Shown piece after piece: positions 1 to 10,475 of a stretch of 64,000 bases of DNA. The stretch is taken from contig JAYKKM010000171.1 in NCBI GenBank assembly GCA_035772405.1, positions 1 to 64,000 of the forward strand, in the 5' to 3' direction. A program made the position numbers and the translations under genes. Positions within the stretch are counted from its first letter, which is position 1. The number at the start of each line of letters is the position of its first letter. Below the pieces are notes generated by a model. The model did no database searches. It saw only the letters and a list, made by a program, of their open reading frames with translations, and had not been told where the DNA came from. The DNA is from Chrysogorgia sp. JL179-B06 (taxonomy: Eukaryota > Cnidaria > Anthozoa > Scleralcyonacea > Chrysogorgiidae).

Positions 1-410
1 AACAGATTTGGAATTAACCGAGTTTAAATACATAACATACTTGTCCTAATATAAGATTACGAGAACGTGTATACCCTTCGTAAAACGCCTGTTTATGTAC
101 TTAGAAATTAATCGGAGAATCCGGCGGCCACTTTGTCGTATATTATTTTCAACGCTATCTCGGTCAATATTTAAACGTTTTCAATTCTGAAAATCAGATT
201 TGGTAATACCGAGTCCAAGTACATAATATACATGCCTATAAGATTACGCAAACGTGTATATTTATAAACCCTTCATAAAAACCTTTTTTATGTAACCTCG
301 TCAGATCACAAATCGTCATTGTCCGCTTCGCGTTGTCCCTGCCAGGCCCAAATATTGTCCTATTCAAACGGATCACCCAAAACGACTTTTTTACTTTCAA
401 TTCCTTATAA
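1..410 (-). repeat. Dispersed repeat R, two partial copies in tandem
   Basis: Two related stretches (about 1-120 and 180-300) share a block with TTCGTAAAA, a TTATGTA motif and TTAGAAATTAATCGG. The same block recurs at 17,225-17,480, 33,168-33,400 and 53,960-54,190. The orientation here is that of the 53.96-kb copy and opposite to the 17.2-kb and 33.2-kb copies. No terminal repeats or coding capacity are visible, so the class is unknown. Confidence 0.6.
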
Positions 411-506
411 GGGGTCCAAAAAACAAGCTTTATTTCACTGATTAAAAATAACTTTCTCCTTACGGAAAGTCAAACATTTGCATGTAAAGTTTCTGATTGG
501 TACTGC

Positions 507-1030
507 GCACCGATCAATTCGAAAGCTGGCATATACCCGGTGCATTTGAATTTTAGAAATTCCAATGATCACATTCCCCCAAACCCCCCCCCCCTCATCA
601 AAAAATGTAGATCAAATCCCCTCCATACTTCAAGTCCACCTAGAAGTCAAATGCCAACCACAAGCAGTTTATATATCAAGCTTCAAAAGTATCTCTTAAT
701 TTCTCCTATCCTTTCAACTGGCTTGAAACCAAGCCTTGACAAAACACACATCTTTGTTTTTAAACTCCCTTAATACTACACTGAAGCTTCCCCGATTTGT
801 GAATAATTTCAGAGCAACGTCGAACGTTACGATGGCATCCGTTTTAGAAAATGAGGGAGTGTGGGGACTGGTAAAATAAGCATGTCGGTGTCCTTCGCCC
901 TACCATTAGTTGGGATCAAACGCCTCTACTCTAGTTAGGTTTCACACTGTGTCAAATGCCCGGAACAAACAATAGTTTCAAATGCCCCACGTATACCCGG
1001 GGGATGTTACACCTTCTAATTGATCGGTGC
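507..1030. mobile_element. MITE with inverted ends GCACCGATCAATT
   Basis: The 13-bp ends at 507-519 and 1,018-1,030 are exact inverted copies. Next to each is a degenerate internal repeat with TATACCCGG and GCATTTGAA (or ATGCCCCACG). The 524-bp length, long diverged inverted ends and lack of an open frame fit a non-autonomous DNA transposon. A target duplication is not clear. Confidence 0.6.
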
Positions 1031-1190
1031 ATAAGTTTGGACGGCACGGTATTAAACGTGTTTTCCAGGACTTAATATTGACCTACGCACTTTATCATGT
1101 TACCCTGCATGAGGGAGATTCTGAAATAGAATTGAAAGACTACGTGTATGTATGTAATAATATCGATTGTTTTCGTTTTTGCAACTTTAG

Positions 1191-1350
1191 GTAATAAACT
1201 CTGCACGCACGCTTGGCAGCTGCTCGACCACCGAAGATCCGTGTTGCTTCCGAGAATATGGACGTCTTCAAGACATCGTGGGAAACTCAAGTCCATCTTC
1301 TCGTAGATGCTCGTCGACGAAATCTACGGGCATCGATGAGTTCCTTGCTG
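1191..1350 (+). CDS. Candidate internal exon, unknown protein
   Basis: A 160-bp stretch follows the acceptor-like CAACTTTAG and ends at a donor-like G|GTATCA. Frame 1 is open throughout (53 codons, one base left over) and reads from VINSARTLGS to TGIDEFLAG, rich in Ser, Thr and Cys. The other frames are closed or short. No domain is recognised. It could belong to the same + strand gene as the ILEI exons, since its phase-1 exit matches their phase-1 entry, but that is inference. A chance open frame is possible. Confidence 0.25.
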
Positions 1351-1431
1351 GTATCAGGTTGAATGAACTATTGTAATTTCATTCTTATCTTCAAAGAATC
1401 CGAAGGATTAGCTGGAAATGATAATCTGTTA

Positions 1432-1953
1432 AAAGTGCCTATGTAATTAAAAATTCATTTGTAAAATAACCATCTTTTTGTTTGGAAAGAACGCTTGAAA
1501 CTTATAAACGACTAACCATTTACAAAAACTTTTTTATATCTCACTTCATTCTTGAGATATTAAGATTTGTTTGATATGAAAAATGATCATACCTATGACA
1601 TCCCACTGCATAATAACTTTATGAAAACGCTATATATCCTTTGAGATTATGTTAATGAAACCACTTGATATGCAGGTGCATGTGCGTGGATGTATCCAAT
1701 GACATCAAATATTCAAATCATTAACCGCTTCCATGTGATAGATGGTAAAGCTTTGCCGAATTTTTCAATAAGTTAATTATGGCCAGTGTGATGTCATAAG
1801 TATTGATCATTTACATATTAAACAAATCTTAATAACTCAAGAGTGAAGTGAGATATGAAAACGATTGTAAATGGTTAGTCCTTTATAGTTTCAAGAGTTT
1901 CTTTCAATCCAAATAGTTATTTTACAACTGAATTTTCATTGCATAGGCACTTT
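1432..1953. mobile_element. Long-TIR MITE, family 1 (AAAGTGCCTATG ends)
   Basis: It begins AAAGTGCCTATG and ends CATAGGCACTTT. The homology of the two ends continues inward for well over 100 bp, including CATATCTCACTTCATTCTTGAG and its inverse. Other copies lie at 25,838-26,262 and 59,740-60,139, with a solo end near 21,030-21,128. It has no coding capacity, so it is a non-autonomous DNA transposon; the superfamily is not determined. Confidence 0.75.
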
Positions 1954-2240
1954 AAAAAGTTTCCGGCAATTTGAAGGAGATTGGCAAAAAAATCACTACA
2001 TTTTTATTTGGAAGTATTTGGCGGAATATAAATCTGAAAGTATATGTTTGGAATAAATCTGAAAGACCGCTAAGTTCTTCGAAGGAATTGTCTATAATAT
2101 GAATAAGAGAATTTCAATATGTCTAAAAATAAGTGTAAAAGTACTTATGTAATTTTGGACTATGTTCCTGAAGAACTGAAGAAGGGCACAATTGTCCGAC
2201 AACTTCGTCTATGAAAATACGTTTTTAAGTACTCTTGCTT

Positions 2241-3002
2241 AAAGTGTTTATGAAACGGAAAATTGAGGGTGACGTTTTTATTGATTTATTGAGCAGAACT
2301 CCTCAAAGACAAGATTAAAGAATGGCGTTTTGTAGTTTCGTTAATATCTTATCTCGTTCTCAGAGTTATTCAAGATTGTGTAATATGACCTATGAAGTCA
2401 CTAGATTGTACCACCACATATTATGGTGAATCAGAAAAAGAAGCATATATGCAAAAATATTGATACAAAATTTGTTTGAATCTTTACAACAAGTATACAG
2501 GTCTGTAAATTGAATATCCCCACGTCAACTTTATCGTTACCATAGCAATATTATATTAGTTCCCAGACCTTTCATCCTACAAAGATTGTTTGACTAGAGA
2601 ATTTGCTCTGTTTTGTTGACAATACTATTGAAAATATACCTCACTGAATCAACAAGTTAAATATTGGTTTAGAAAAGGCAGAATATAAACAAGTTTATGA
2701 GAGGAATAAATGAGTCTGGGAACTAATCTGTTACCATGTTTCAATTTAGTGACCTGTATACTTGTGCAAAGTTTCCATGAATTTTGTTCAAAAGTTTTGA
2801 AGATATTTCTTCATTTTCTGCATTCGTCATAAGGTACAACTTGTGACGTCCATAAGGTCATAATTAAACACAATCTTGAATAACTCGAGAACGAGATAAG
2901 TTATGGAAGGAACAACAAACGCCATTATTTAGCGTTTGAGGAGCTCTTTCAAATAAAACAATAAAAAAAGTCATCTCAATTATTCGTTTCATATACACAC
3001 TT
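2241..3002. mobile_element. Long-TIR MITE, family 2 (AAAGTGTTTAT ends)
   Basis: The left end (AAAGTGTTTATGAAACG) is inversely repeated at the right end (CGTTTCATATACACACTT). The symmetry continues inward past a TTATCTCGTTCTCAGAGTTATT block that mirrors AATAACTCGAGAACGAGATAA. It is related to the elements at 25,080-25,783 and 60,193-60,860, and more distantly to family 1. No protein is encoded. Confidence 0.65.
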
Positions 3003-3919
3003 AATTAAGTATTTCTCGACGTATCGTAGTTTGGTGCTAGAAGAATGTTCGTAACACATTGTAAACATGATCTTGTGACAACCATAGCATGTGCTGGTAG
3101 TTAAGTGTTGTATTTCTTACTGTTGTGCTACATTATATATCGGTGAGCCATGTATTGCTCATATTTTTGTTCGTGATAGTGATTACCAAAATAAACGTTG
3201 AGAAGAATCTTAATTTCTTTGCATTATTTCGCTAACACTGACCGCTTTGCCCAGCACATGACGTCACACCAAATTAAATATTCAAAAATACAAATCAAAT
3301 ATCTAAAGAGGTTGGTGCAGTGTGCGAAATAGTCGATGTAATGTGATATATGGTGATCGCATTAATAGGGCGCAATGCGAGCTTTTTTTAACCAGGCGAT
3401 ACCAGATTAACCCTATTACTAAAACCTAAAGACTGTATAGGAAACTAATGATCACGTGTGGTGTTTTCCAGGCCCATTGAATTGGTTAAATCGGGATTTT
3501 ACTCTGATGGTTCAAACACGTATAGTTTTTGCAAATTGTGATATCATTGATGGCAAAGAAGTTGATTTACTGATGTTTTGAAGTGGAAATTGCTTCGACT
3601 TTTCCTTTATTCGAACGTTCACATAACTAGTTTTGGCATTTGAAATGACTTTATTGCTTAACGAAACCGCCTTCCTAAGCTCATCGCCTGTAGGAGTGTC
3701 CGAGGTAAAGATCAACAGATCTGTAAACACGTTTTTTCTTTTGTTGTGAAGAAAACTGCAATGCCGTTCCAAAAAAAGTATTTTGTTTTGCTTGAAATTT
3801 GCGACGCATATTTTGGGAAATGTCGTCTAAAATTAGTCTAGGTAGACAGAGGGAAAAAAACCCTGATAGTCCATTCTTCATTTTATCAATCTAATATTCG
3901 GCTCTTACTTTCGTGTACC
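3003..3919. other. No recognisable feature
   Basis: AT-rich sequence without a convincing exon, RNA gene or repeat structure. Short minus-strand open frames at 3,512-3,881 have no domain or coding signature. Confidence 0.5.
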
Positions 3920-4096
3920 GGACACAGAAGTTTTAGCACTGTATAGAACTACGAATACGGTCGTTTCTTTAAAAAATCCCGTTTATTTAATCTATAGGAT
4001 GTGTTTATTTTCATGAATTGGACAATTCCTGTACAAAAATAAACGGCATTTTTTAAAGAACGAGGCAGTTCTATACAGAGCAAAAATACTGTGTCC
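3920..4096. mobile_element. Foldback MITE, about 177 bp
   Basis: GGACACAG at the left end pairs with CTGTGTCC at the right. The inverted arms continue through TATAGAACT / AGTTCTATA and TTTCTTTAAAAAATCCCG / CGGCATTTTTTAAAGAACG, about 65 bp per arm, around a short centre. It ends 30 bp before a candidate exon. Confidence 0.75.
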
Positions 4097-4125
4097 TAAC
4101 CCGCTTTTGTTGTTTATAATTCCAG

Positions 4126-4296
4126 AAAACCACATCGGCGAGGATGTTGAAACTCGTAATCAAATCACTGAAACAAAAAGACGTGGAAACCTTTGATAGA
4201 TCCGCTGGACTCATACAGCGGGGGCGTACAGATCGCGTGATTCGCCGTGGTGTCGGCCGAGATGGGAAAACTTTGAGAAGGTCCAGAACACTGAAG
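4126..4296 (+). CDS. Candidate internal exon, unknown basic protein
   Basis: After ATTCCAG and before the donor GTGGGT lies a 171-bp stretch, exactly 57 codons and open in frame 1. It reads KTTSARMLKLVIKSLKQ early, QRGRTDRVIRRGVGR in the middle and ends RRSRTLK; it is Arg/Lys-rich. No family is recognised. A second frame opens with NHIGEDVETRNQITE but stops after 22 codons. Because this half of the window carries many indel-like errors, the frame could switch inside the exon. Confidence 0.35.
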
Positions 4297-4767
4297 GTGG
4301 GTTTAAAAGACGAATGAAGTCGTTGCAGGAAGATAGTAAGTAGGAAAAACTTAAGGCTTTGTAAGTTTAAAACGGTGATGGAAATCGTTTAAGAATTTTT
4401 GTCGGAGAACAATGTGAGTTAATTTTATTTCAAAGCTTCCGTCCTGTTGACTTAGGCCTTCATTAGAAACATAATGCCCCAGACGTCCCAACACGGTGTC
4501 CGGTACTGCACCTTTGGATTCCACCTCTTTGAAGGTTTCGAAAATTATTTTTACTTGCACTAAGCCTCATAAAATTTTAAATACTAATCCTAAACCTTAA
4601 ATTTAATCAGCATCTGTCGGCACTTTGAACCGCTATACATACGCACGTACTTCCTACCATACGGCCCCATCACGGACCTTCATTGCTGTTGCGCCACATC
4701 CGAAATGTCGACACCGGATCCTCGAATTTAATTTAAATAGCAAAACCCTATCTCCCTTACAAAAATA

Positions 4768-4830
4768 ATAAATAATATATATAATATATATATATATATT
4801 ATTATATAGATATATATATATATATATATA
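4768..4830. repeat. (AT)n microsatellite
   Basis: About 60 bp of alternating A and T with a few breaks. It directly abuts the hairpin element at 4,831. Confidence 0.85.
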
Positions 4831-4972
4831 TTTTCGCTTACCCAAAAACTGGTCTGCTAACAAAACTACTTGTTTCATCATGTATAAGAATCTTCAGGCA
4901 GTGACTGCCTGAAAGATTCTTTTACAGATGAAACAAGTTGTAGCATACCAAGTTTTTGAGGTAATCGAAAAT
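4831..4972. mobile_element. Near-perfect foldback hairpin between two AT tracts
   Basis: The arms meet at CAGGCAG-TGA-CTGCCTG (4,895-4,911) and pair outward for about 70 bp, including AGAATCTT / AAGATTCT, TTGTTTCATC / GATGAAACAA and TTTTCGCTTACC / GGTAATCGAAAA. The length and shape fit a foldback MITE, or an unusually long RNA hairpin if transcribed. Confidence 0.75.
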
Positions 4973-5036
4973 CTATTATTTGCTCTAACTATATGATGTA
5001 TGAGCACTTCTTGCATTTCGTAGACCCTAACCTACA

Positions 5037-5106
5037 CGTATATATATATATATAATATAATATATATATATATATATATTATATATAATATATATATATA
5101 TATATA
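5037..5106. repeat. (AT)n microsatellite
   Basis: About 70 bp of TA repeats with small breaks, 65 bp beyond the hairpin at 4,831-4,972. Confidence 0.85.
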
Positions 5107-5248
5107 GATAATATAGCTACCGACTGTTACAACCTCGTAACGAGGTTGCCGACTGTTAGTGGTTAAGAGTTTTTTTGCAACCAACTTAAGAGTTTTTATA
5201 CAATCGGCTTTACCTAACAACGATTGCACTCATCGTTTCACGATTCAG

Positions 5249-5360
5249 GAATGCCCCCCCAGGTTTTGCCGACGTTGTCGAGTCAACTGTGGAAACGTTA
5301 AGTCAAAAACCCAAAGAGCTCAGGTGGATGAAGAGAAAGTCCGTACAGGCGTCACATCTG
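5249..5360 (+). CDS. Candidate internal exon, ambiguous frame
   Basis: Flanked by TTCAG and by the strong donor GTAAGCTTTT. One frame reads ECPPRFCRRCRVNCG, a four-cysteine stretch, and stays open. Another reads ADVVESTVETLSQKPKELRW. A run of seven C near the start makes the length, and so the frame, uncertain. The function is unknown. Confidence 0.25.
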
Positions 5361-5525
5361 GTAAGCTTTTTCCACAATATAATGTCTTCACTTAATCCCA
5401 GAGAATCAAATGACAAAGCCGCATGGCAGTTAATGTTGGTGCACCTAACAAAAGAAGTTAATTAAAATTCTGTTGTTGAGGTATACCAATATGGCGGTCA
5501 AACGTCATGTGTATAACGCTTGTGT

Positions 5526-6053
5526 CACTGATCTCGAAAGAACTAACTGGATCGAGCATGACTATTGTTTCAGAAAATGAAGCCGGAAGTTACCCGCCAT
5601 TACTAAGGGACCAACTGAGGTTCCTATGAGGTTTTGTTTGGATTATGTGCTCTTATCATCGACAAAATAAAATAATTATACTATTAAGATGACCAGAAAG
5701 ATTACATACTGGTAAAAGAATTCCTGGCCTATCTACAATATTTAGCTTCTACTTTGGTCCCTTTAGTATTGGCCGCCGTTCGATCTAATTATCCATCGAG
5801 AGAAAGCCTGATATTAGACATCAAATAAGGTTCCAATATTTTTAGGCATTTAATGTTAACAGAAAGAAACTATATTGGCAAGACACTAAACCTATTTCGT
5901 AAGCGCCGTCACAGTTTTGATTTGCTTGCAAACTCGGAGATTCTAACGATCTCTCGTCAATTTACAATATGCAAATATGCAAGGCTTCAAAATCAGCCTA
6001 TCATCAGATATAACTAGAAAGCTCAATCCAGTCTGTAATTTTTGAGATCAGTG
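5526..6053. mobile_element. hAT-type MITE, copy 1
   Basis: The ends CACTGATCTC and GAGATCAGTG are inverted copies, and the flanking octamers GCTTGTGT and GTTTGTGT match at 7 of 8 bases. An 8-bp duplication and CA-TG ends are typical of the hAT superfamily. The interior matches the second copy at 20,082-20,614 over most of its length, including ACCAACTGAGG and TCGACAAAATAAAATAATTAT. Confidence 0.85.
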
Positions 6054-6106
6054 GTTTGTGTACGTTGGATAGTGAAACCAGAGTGAAATGATTACGTTGC
6101 AGAGTG

Positions 6107-6183
6107 AGTCCTCGGTAGCTCAATATTTTGAGCGTCTCACAGGCAATCAAATATTACAGGTTCGATCTCTGTCCAGGGCTCAG
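6107..6183 (+). repeat. tRNA-like head of a SINE or decayed tRNA
   Basis: CTCGGTAGCTCAATATTTTG resembles a tRNA D-arm/A box and GGTTCGATCT is a good B box. The spacing and the closing CCAGGGCT fit a tRNA shape, but the D-arm is damaged and no clean acceptor stem forms. The downstream bases (to about 6,260) look like a SINE body. Confidence 0.5.
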
Positions 6184-6299
6184 AAACATTATCTTGAGGA
6201 TTTGAGCTTGACGATCGTGAATTCATCAGTGGTATATTTAACACCCATCACTCCTATGTAAGTGTCCCGCGGATCGCTAAAAAATGACAGGCTCGAACA

Positions 6300-7480
6300 A
6301 CTAATGTTCAGAAAAATGAAACCAGAAGAAGCGCGTGGCGGCTATTTTGATGGTACTTGTACGCTAAATTAGTTTTTACTATTGGCAACAGAGACTATCT
6401 GTCTCTGATCTTTTAAAGAATGCTAAAATGAATCAGTTGTTGAATGTTTTCCCGTAATTTAGAACCACGAACTATGGCTCTGACAGTACAACTACTATGA
6501 TGCCGGAGTTAGCGCGTGCGTAATCTCGTCTCTTTTTATTACAATTTATATTTTTTCGCTTACCGCAGCCAAACGCGCATAAACATGTAACAGAATTTTC
6601 CCATCTTCTTATGAGGCTTAGAACCACTACTTCATAACCACTGCCTTCTAACAGCCTTGCCGCAAAAGAGGTCACCCCACCAATATGGTGCCGATTGACC
6701 GCTTCCTTTTTTGCCTGTCCTATTGTGCCGGTCCTTTTAAAAACGGACCTTTATTTCAAAAATTCAAATCGATAATTCTCTGCTTAGGTTTACGACGCAA
6801 TTCGAGAATGTAAGAAAAGCAGTATCGCTGAAAACGTAAAGTAATATGCCAGTGGTTGCTAGACTCGTAAATATTTTGAAAATTGTGTGCCCCTGTTATC
6901 AAATTTTTGGCATCCCGAATTTTACATATTTGTAAAGAGCATGGTGTTCTTACTTAACTTGCCAACTTTCAAGAAATTGCGAGTATGGGAAGTCGCCTTT
7001 TTCAGACAGTTTTTATGCGAGATTTTTTAAACGGACACCATTCCTTCGAACATGTTCCGGACGTTTAGGTTGCGATTTAGAAGGAAGTAACGTCAAAGAC
7101 CTCAACATGTGGCTAGTTTTGTGTATGAATAGTAAAGCTTCTTGGGAAATACTTTCTATTGTAACTTGTCGTATAATTTTCCCATAAAGCTCTGTCACGT
7201 GTTGAGTCTCTGAACGTCGCAAATCACATACTCTGCTGTGGAATCGCAGGCTCCGTCTGGAACAAGTTTTGAGAAATGGCGGACAAAATTTGATAATTTT
7301 TTTTGGCAAATGCGAACAATTGTTTAACCTAAAATGATGTTTCTATAACAAAAAATGCGCCAGGAAAGGTAATGTGATATTTCGTCGCAGGAGCACTTTA
7401 ATTACATGAGCAAAAATCATATACTAAACTTACCCAGTTCTTACTGCATTATAAGAAATTATTGTGGTGGTAGTATATCT
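6300..7480. other. No recognisable feature
   Basis: No exon, element or RNA could be supported. Minus-strand open frames at 6,472-6,675 and 7,013-7,309 show no domain and lie in ordinary AT-rich sequence. Confidence 0.5.
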
Positions 7481-7487
7481 ATGGTAG

Positions 7488-7690
7488 TATACTCACCCAG
7501 CTTCGGTGGTCATGGCCACTCGCCTTCCCACCTCTGAGGTCAAGAGTTCGTTATCCTGTGCACGAGACATTTTGATCGCACGTGGAAAAGAGTTGGTCAA
7601 CACGCACTGCCGAAAGTCGAGGGTTTTCTCCGGGTTCTCACCGTTTCCTCCCACAAGGAAGTTGACCGGGGCGGGTTAGAAATAAAATAG
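7488..7690 (+). repeat. tRNA-derived SINE fragment
   Basis: GTGGTCATGGCCACTCGCC resembles an A-box region and AGAGTTCGTTATC a B box. The body has GAGGGTTTTCTCCGGGTTC followed by GTTTCCTCCCAC, a motif I know from SINE-like repeats of marine invertebrates. There is no clean poly-A end. Confidence 0.5.
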
Positions 7691-7851
7691 TTAGGAAAAC
7701 CAATGATGATAAAAAACGATTATTAGTAACTGAATGTAATAGAATAAATTGTCGAAGTTGTAAAGCGCATTTCATCATATACACATGTTATTTTGCGCTA
7801 TAATAAAATAGAAAACATTATTATTAAACAATTATTTTTACTTGTCTCTAG

Positions 7852-7975
7852 AAAATGTTTGGAAACGCTGGTGTTATGGGAATGGAAGAACTTTAAACAC
7901 TGCCGAAGTTCGTCGAACAACGTGAAGCTGCAACAGCCAAGAAAGAAGACGCTTATCAACAATTGCAGGCTGCAG
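7852..7975 (+). CDS. Candidate internal exon with a helical, charged segment
   Basis: Acceptor TCTCTAG and donor GTATGC frame 124 bp. One frame reads MFGNAGVMGMEEL, a TAA, then TLPKFVEQREAATAKKEDAY and QQLQAA. The two halves share a frame, so the stop is either a real break or a single-base error. The second half would form a charged helix. No family is recognised. Another frame (NVWKRWCYGNGRT) also runs open for 23 codons. Confidence 0.3.
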
Positions 7976-8529
7976 GTATGCAGAAACAATTTTTTGCTGA
8001 GATGACGTTGTAAGGGTGGGGGGATTTAGTCGTGCGTATGTGTGTTACGAACCCAAAATGGCGTGGGACCGCGCTTTTACTGGACAATGGGGGAATATTT
8101 TCTAGAAAGTACCAGCATATTCTCCAACGTATAATTACTTTTATTATACAATACTCAAAAACAATCTCGATTGTGAATGGCTAAAAAACCTGACAGAACA
8201 ATTCTTGATGTCTGCCCATCGTACAAAATATCAAAAATTGTCTGTAAGTGAAATTGCGTGGCTTACTTCCAAAACTCCCTAAAGGCTTCTATTCTACATT
8301 TAATAATTGTATAAATATAAAACAATTATTGAAATTCGGTTTTCGCATGAAATCTTGTATTATCAAAAGCCTACTCGTAACCGATAACACAAACCTCGCG
8401 GCGTTGATAACAGAAAATAGCAAATAATTTCCCAACGCAACCAGGTTTATCTAACCATGGTAGGTTACACACGCGTGTTTCCACAAAGCAAATCAGACAT
8501 AGTTTGACGCTACTCTGCCTTTAAAAAGT

Positions 8530-9042
8530 TTTTTTTGAACGTAACTTAAAAGTTACTGTCAATGACCCAACGTTTCGACACTCCAGTCTAGTGTCTTCAA
8601 TCAGGGGTGATCGTTGTAAAGTTAGGATCCCTATTTATACCCTCATAGAACCGATGATGATGTTATCTATTAACAAGATGCAAATAAGCTTCTGGTAATA
8701 AACCACCGTCATCGCGATTCAATGGGGCGCGGACGCTATTTGATATCACAAGCCTCCAGACAAACTTCCTCTGATGGTACCCAAGCGGATTAGTGGTAAT
8801 AATTTTGGAATTTTCCCACGCAATCTCATGGTCTTGTTCCTACAAAGCAGAATTTTCCTTTTTTGAAAAGAAAACAGCCTTTTGGTGTTCTTTATAAACG
8901 CGTACGAAACTGATGTATAGGTCTGACCGATGTACTCCTGATCACAGTCATTGCACGGAATGGAATAAATAGCGATCCTTTCGCCTCTGTTCCTTCGCAA
9001 TACGATCCGTAGGTTTATGATATCATGCTCAGCCTCATCCAA
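8530..9042 (-). pseudogene. Penelope-like element, 3' part with GIY-YIG endonuclease
   Basis: Translated on the minus strand, the 5' part reads IAIYSIPCNDCDQEYIGQT, the N-terminal core of the GIY-YIG nuclease of Penelope-like retroelements (YxIxC..C...YIGQT). Frame-shifted continuations carry LNRDDGGLLPEA and TGVSKRWVIDSNF, sequences typical of the C-terminal end of such elements. Several frameshifts and stops break it. No reverse transcriptase domain is found upstream, so the copy is 5'-truncated, as is common for this retroelement class. It lies antisense to the candidate host exons. Confidence 0.75.
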
Positions 9043-9059
9043 TAATTGTATAATAATCA

Positions 9060-10212
9060 GTAATTTATCGAGTGTCTAGCATGAGCAATAGTCAGTAAAT
9101 ATAGGGTTAAGGTATACTACCCACCTAGGACTTTTAAGATCTCGTTGTGAACCGGAATTTTCAGAACTGCTCAATATTTTAATAGTTTTAACTGTAGCTC
9201 TGACCCTAATCCTAAGTTCTTTGCGCGAGTCAAGCTTCGTTCTTAAAATTCCCGATCAACTGGCGCGCCATTTTGATTTCCCTCAAGTACACCCCTGTTG
9301 TATAATTTCTGAGCTTAAAACGAGTTCTGGACTGGCCAGTAACTCCCGAGACGATAGTGCACTAGCACGGTGACTATCACATCACTAGAAATCATACGTG
9401 AAAAAGGGTTTTTTTGTGTCCATTGCCCTCAGCGGAATCATCATTTTGATGTTTTTTTTCTAAAACCAGGAACGAATTTTTTTTACAAAATGGGCGACTA
9501 ATTATAACTAATAAATCGCTGAAAGGGCTCAAGAAACGTAGCATAAAAAACACTATACAGTACATCCGATTTCTCATCAAGATAGAACAGTCTAACTGAG
9601 GGTAGAGGAAGTTGTTAATCGTATAATTATATGTATTTTTACGGTTCCGTATTTGATCGTTGGTGTGTTCTTGAAAGCTGTCAAGCGACGAAGAAAACAT
9701 CGAGCATTGGATTTAACACATTATATCTAACACAGTTTAAACTGTATGTTTTAAACTTCTCAATTGGATACTCAGTTCAAGCCTGAAATTATACTAAAAC
9801 AATTAGGCACCTCAGTCTCTCGGTGATTATCGTAATAATATTCAACCCCAATACAACGCACTCCCTATAATAATCAATTCATAATTTAACCTAGACTTCA
9901 GTTTACTAAAGTTAAATACATTACTAACAATTAGTAATGCAATACCATGGTCGTGGCCTAAAAACAGCATCACCAAAATGTTCCTTTCGTGATCTTATAC
10001 CCTAAGCGATTCCTAACCCTAAAAATACTTTTTAGCTAACGCCCGCTAGGAACTGATTTTGAAGTATGGTTATCTATTCAATATACCACCAGTTTCCACT
10101 CGCAGCGAGGCGCGGCCCGCACTATTTAGGGAAAAAGGATCTATTAAATGATTGAAAGCCCCGACTTTGTTGCCATCTACATGTATCGCAACGTGATTTT
10201 CTCCCTTTCCAG
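9060..10212. other. No recognisable feature
   Basis: AT-rich, presumably intronic or intergenic. The minus-strand open frame at 9,392-9,700 is low in complexity and shows no domain. Confidence 0.5.
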
Positions 10213-10475
10213 GAAAAGTCCATTACGACATCAGAGCTTCAGGAGGTGACGACGTTGGTGGCATGTGGCGTGTCATCGATCAAAGTGAACGGCGTGGAAT
10301 ACTGTCCTAAGAGGGTGGGACACAACGTGGTAGTGCTGGAATCCAGCGGGACAAGTTCGTCGCATCGCGTAAATTCGATACGACGACCCGCGAAGGAGTG
10401 GGCCGCCATGGGGAAATTCCTAGATGATCTCCCGGAGGATCACATTGTACTTAAAGCAACACATGAGAACCACTG
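10213..10475 (+). CDS. Exon encoding an ILEI/FAM3-type domain (first)
   Basis: The exon follows TTTCCAG, enters in phase 1 and ends at the donor GTAAGG. Read with small frame changes it gives KVHYDIRASGGDDVGGMWRV, IKVNGVEYCPKRVGHNVVVL, a KFDT stretch, then EWAAMGKFLDDLPEDHIVL and KATHENH. This is the ILEI (also called GG or PANDER) domain pattern: an N-terminal strand, the (R)GHNVVVL core, FDT, and a closing L.DLP..HIVL. Such domains occur in secreted or Golgi-lumen proteins such as FAM3, POMGNT1 and CEMIP. About three frame changes are needed, consistent with poor base accuracy here rather than true decay, though a pseudogene is possible. It pairs with the exon at 14,422. Confidence 0.6.

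Noticed and set aside
4654..5229. Frames with Ile-Tyr repeats
   Set aside because: Translations of the AT microsatellites.
6107..6183. Functional tRNA gene
   Set aside because: The D-arm is broken and no proper acceptor stem forms. A SINE-like body follows.
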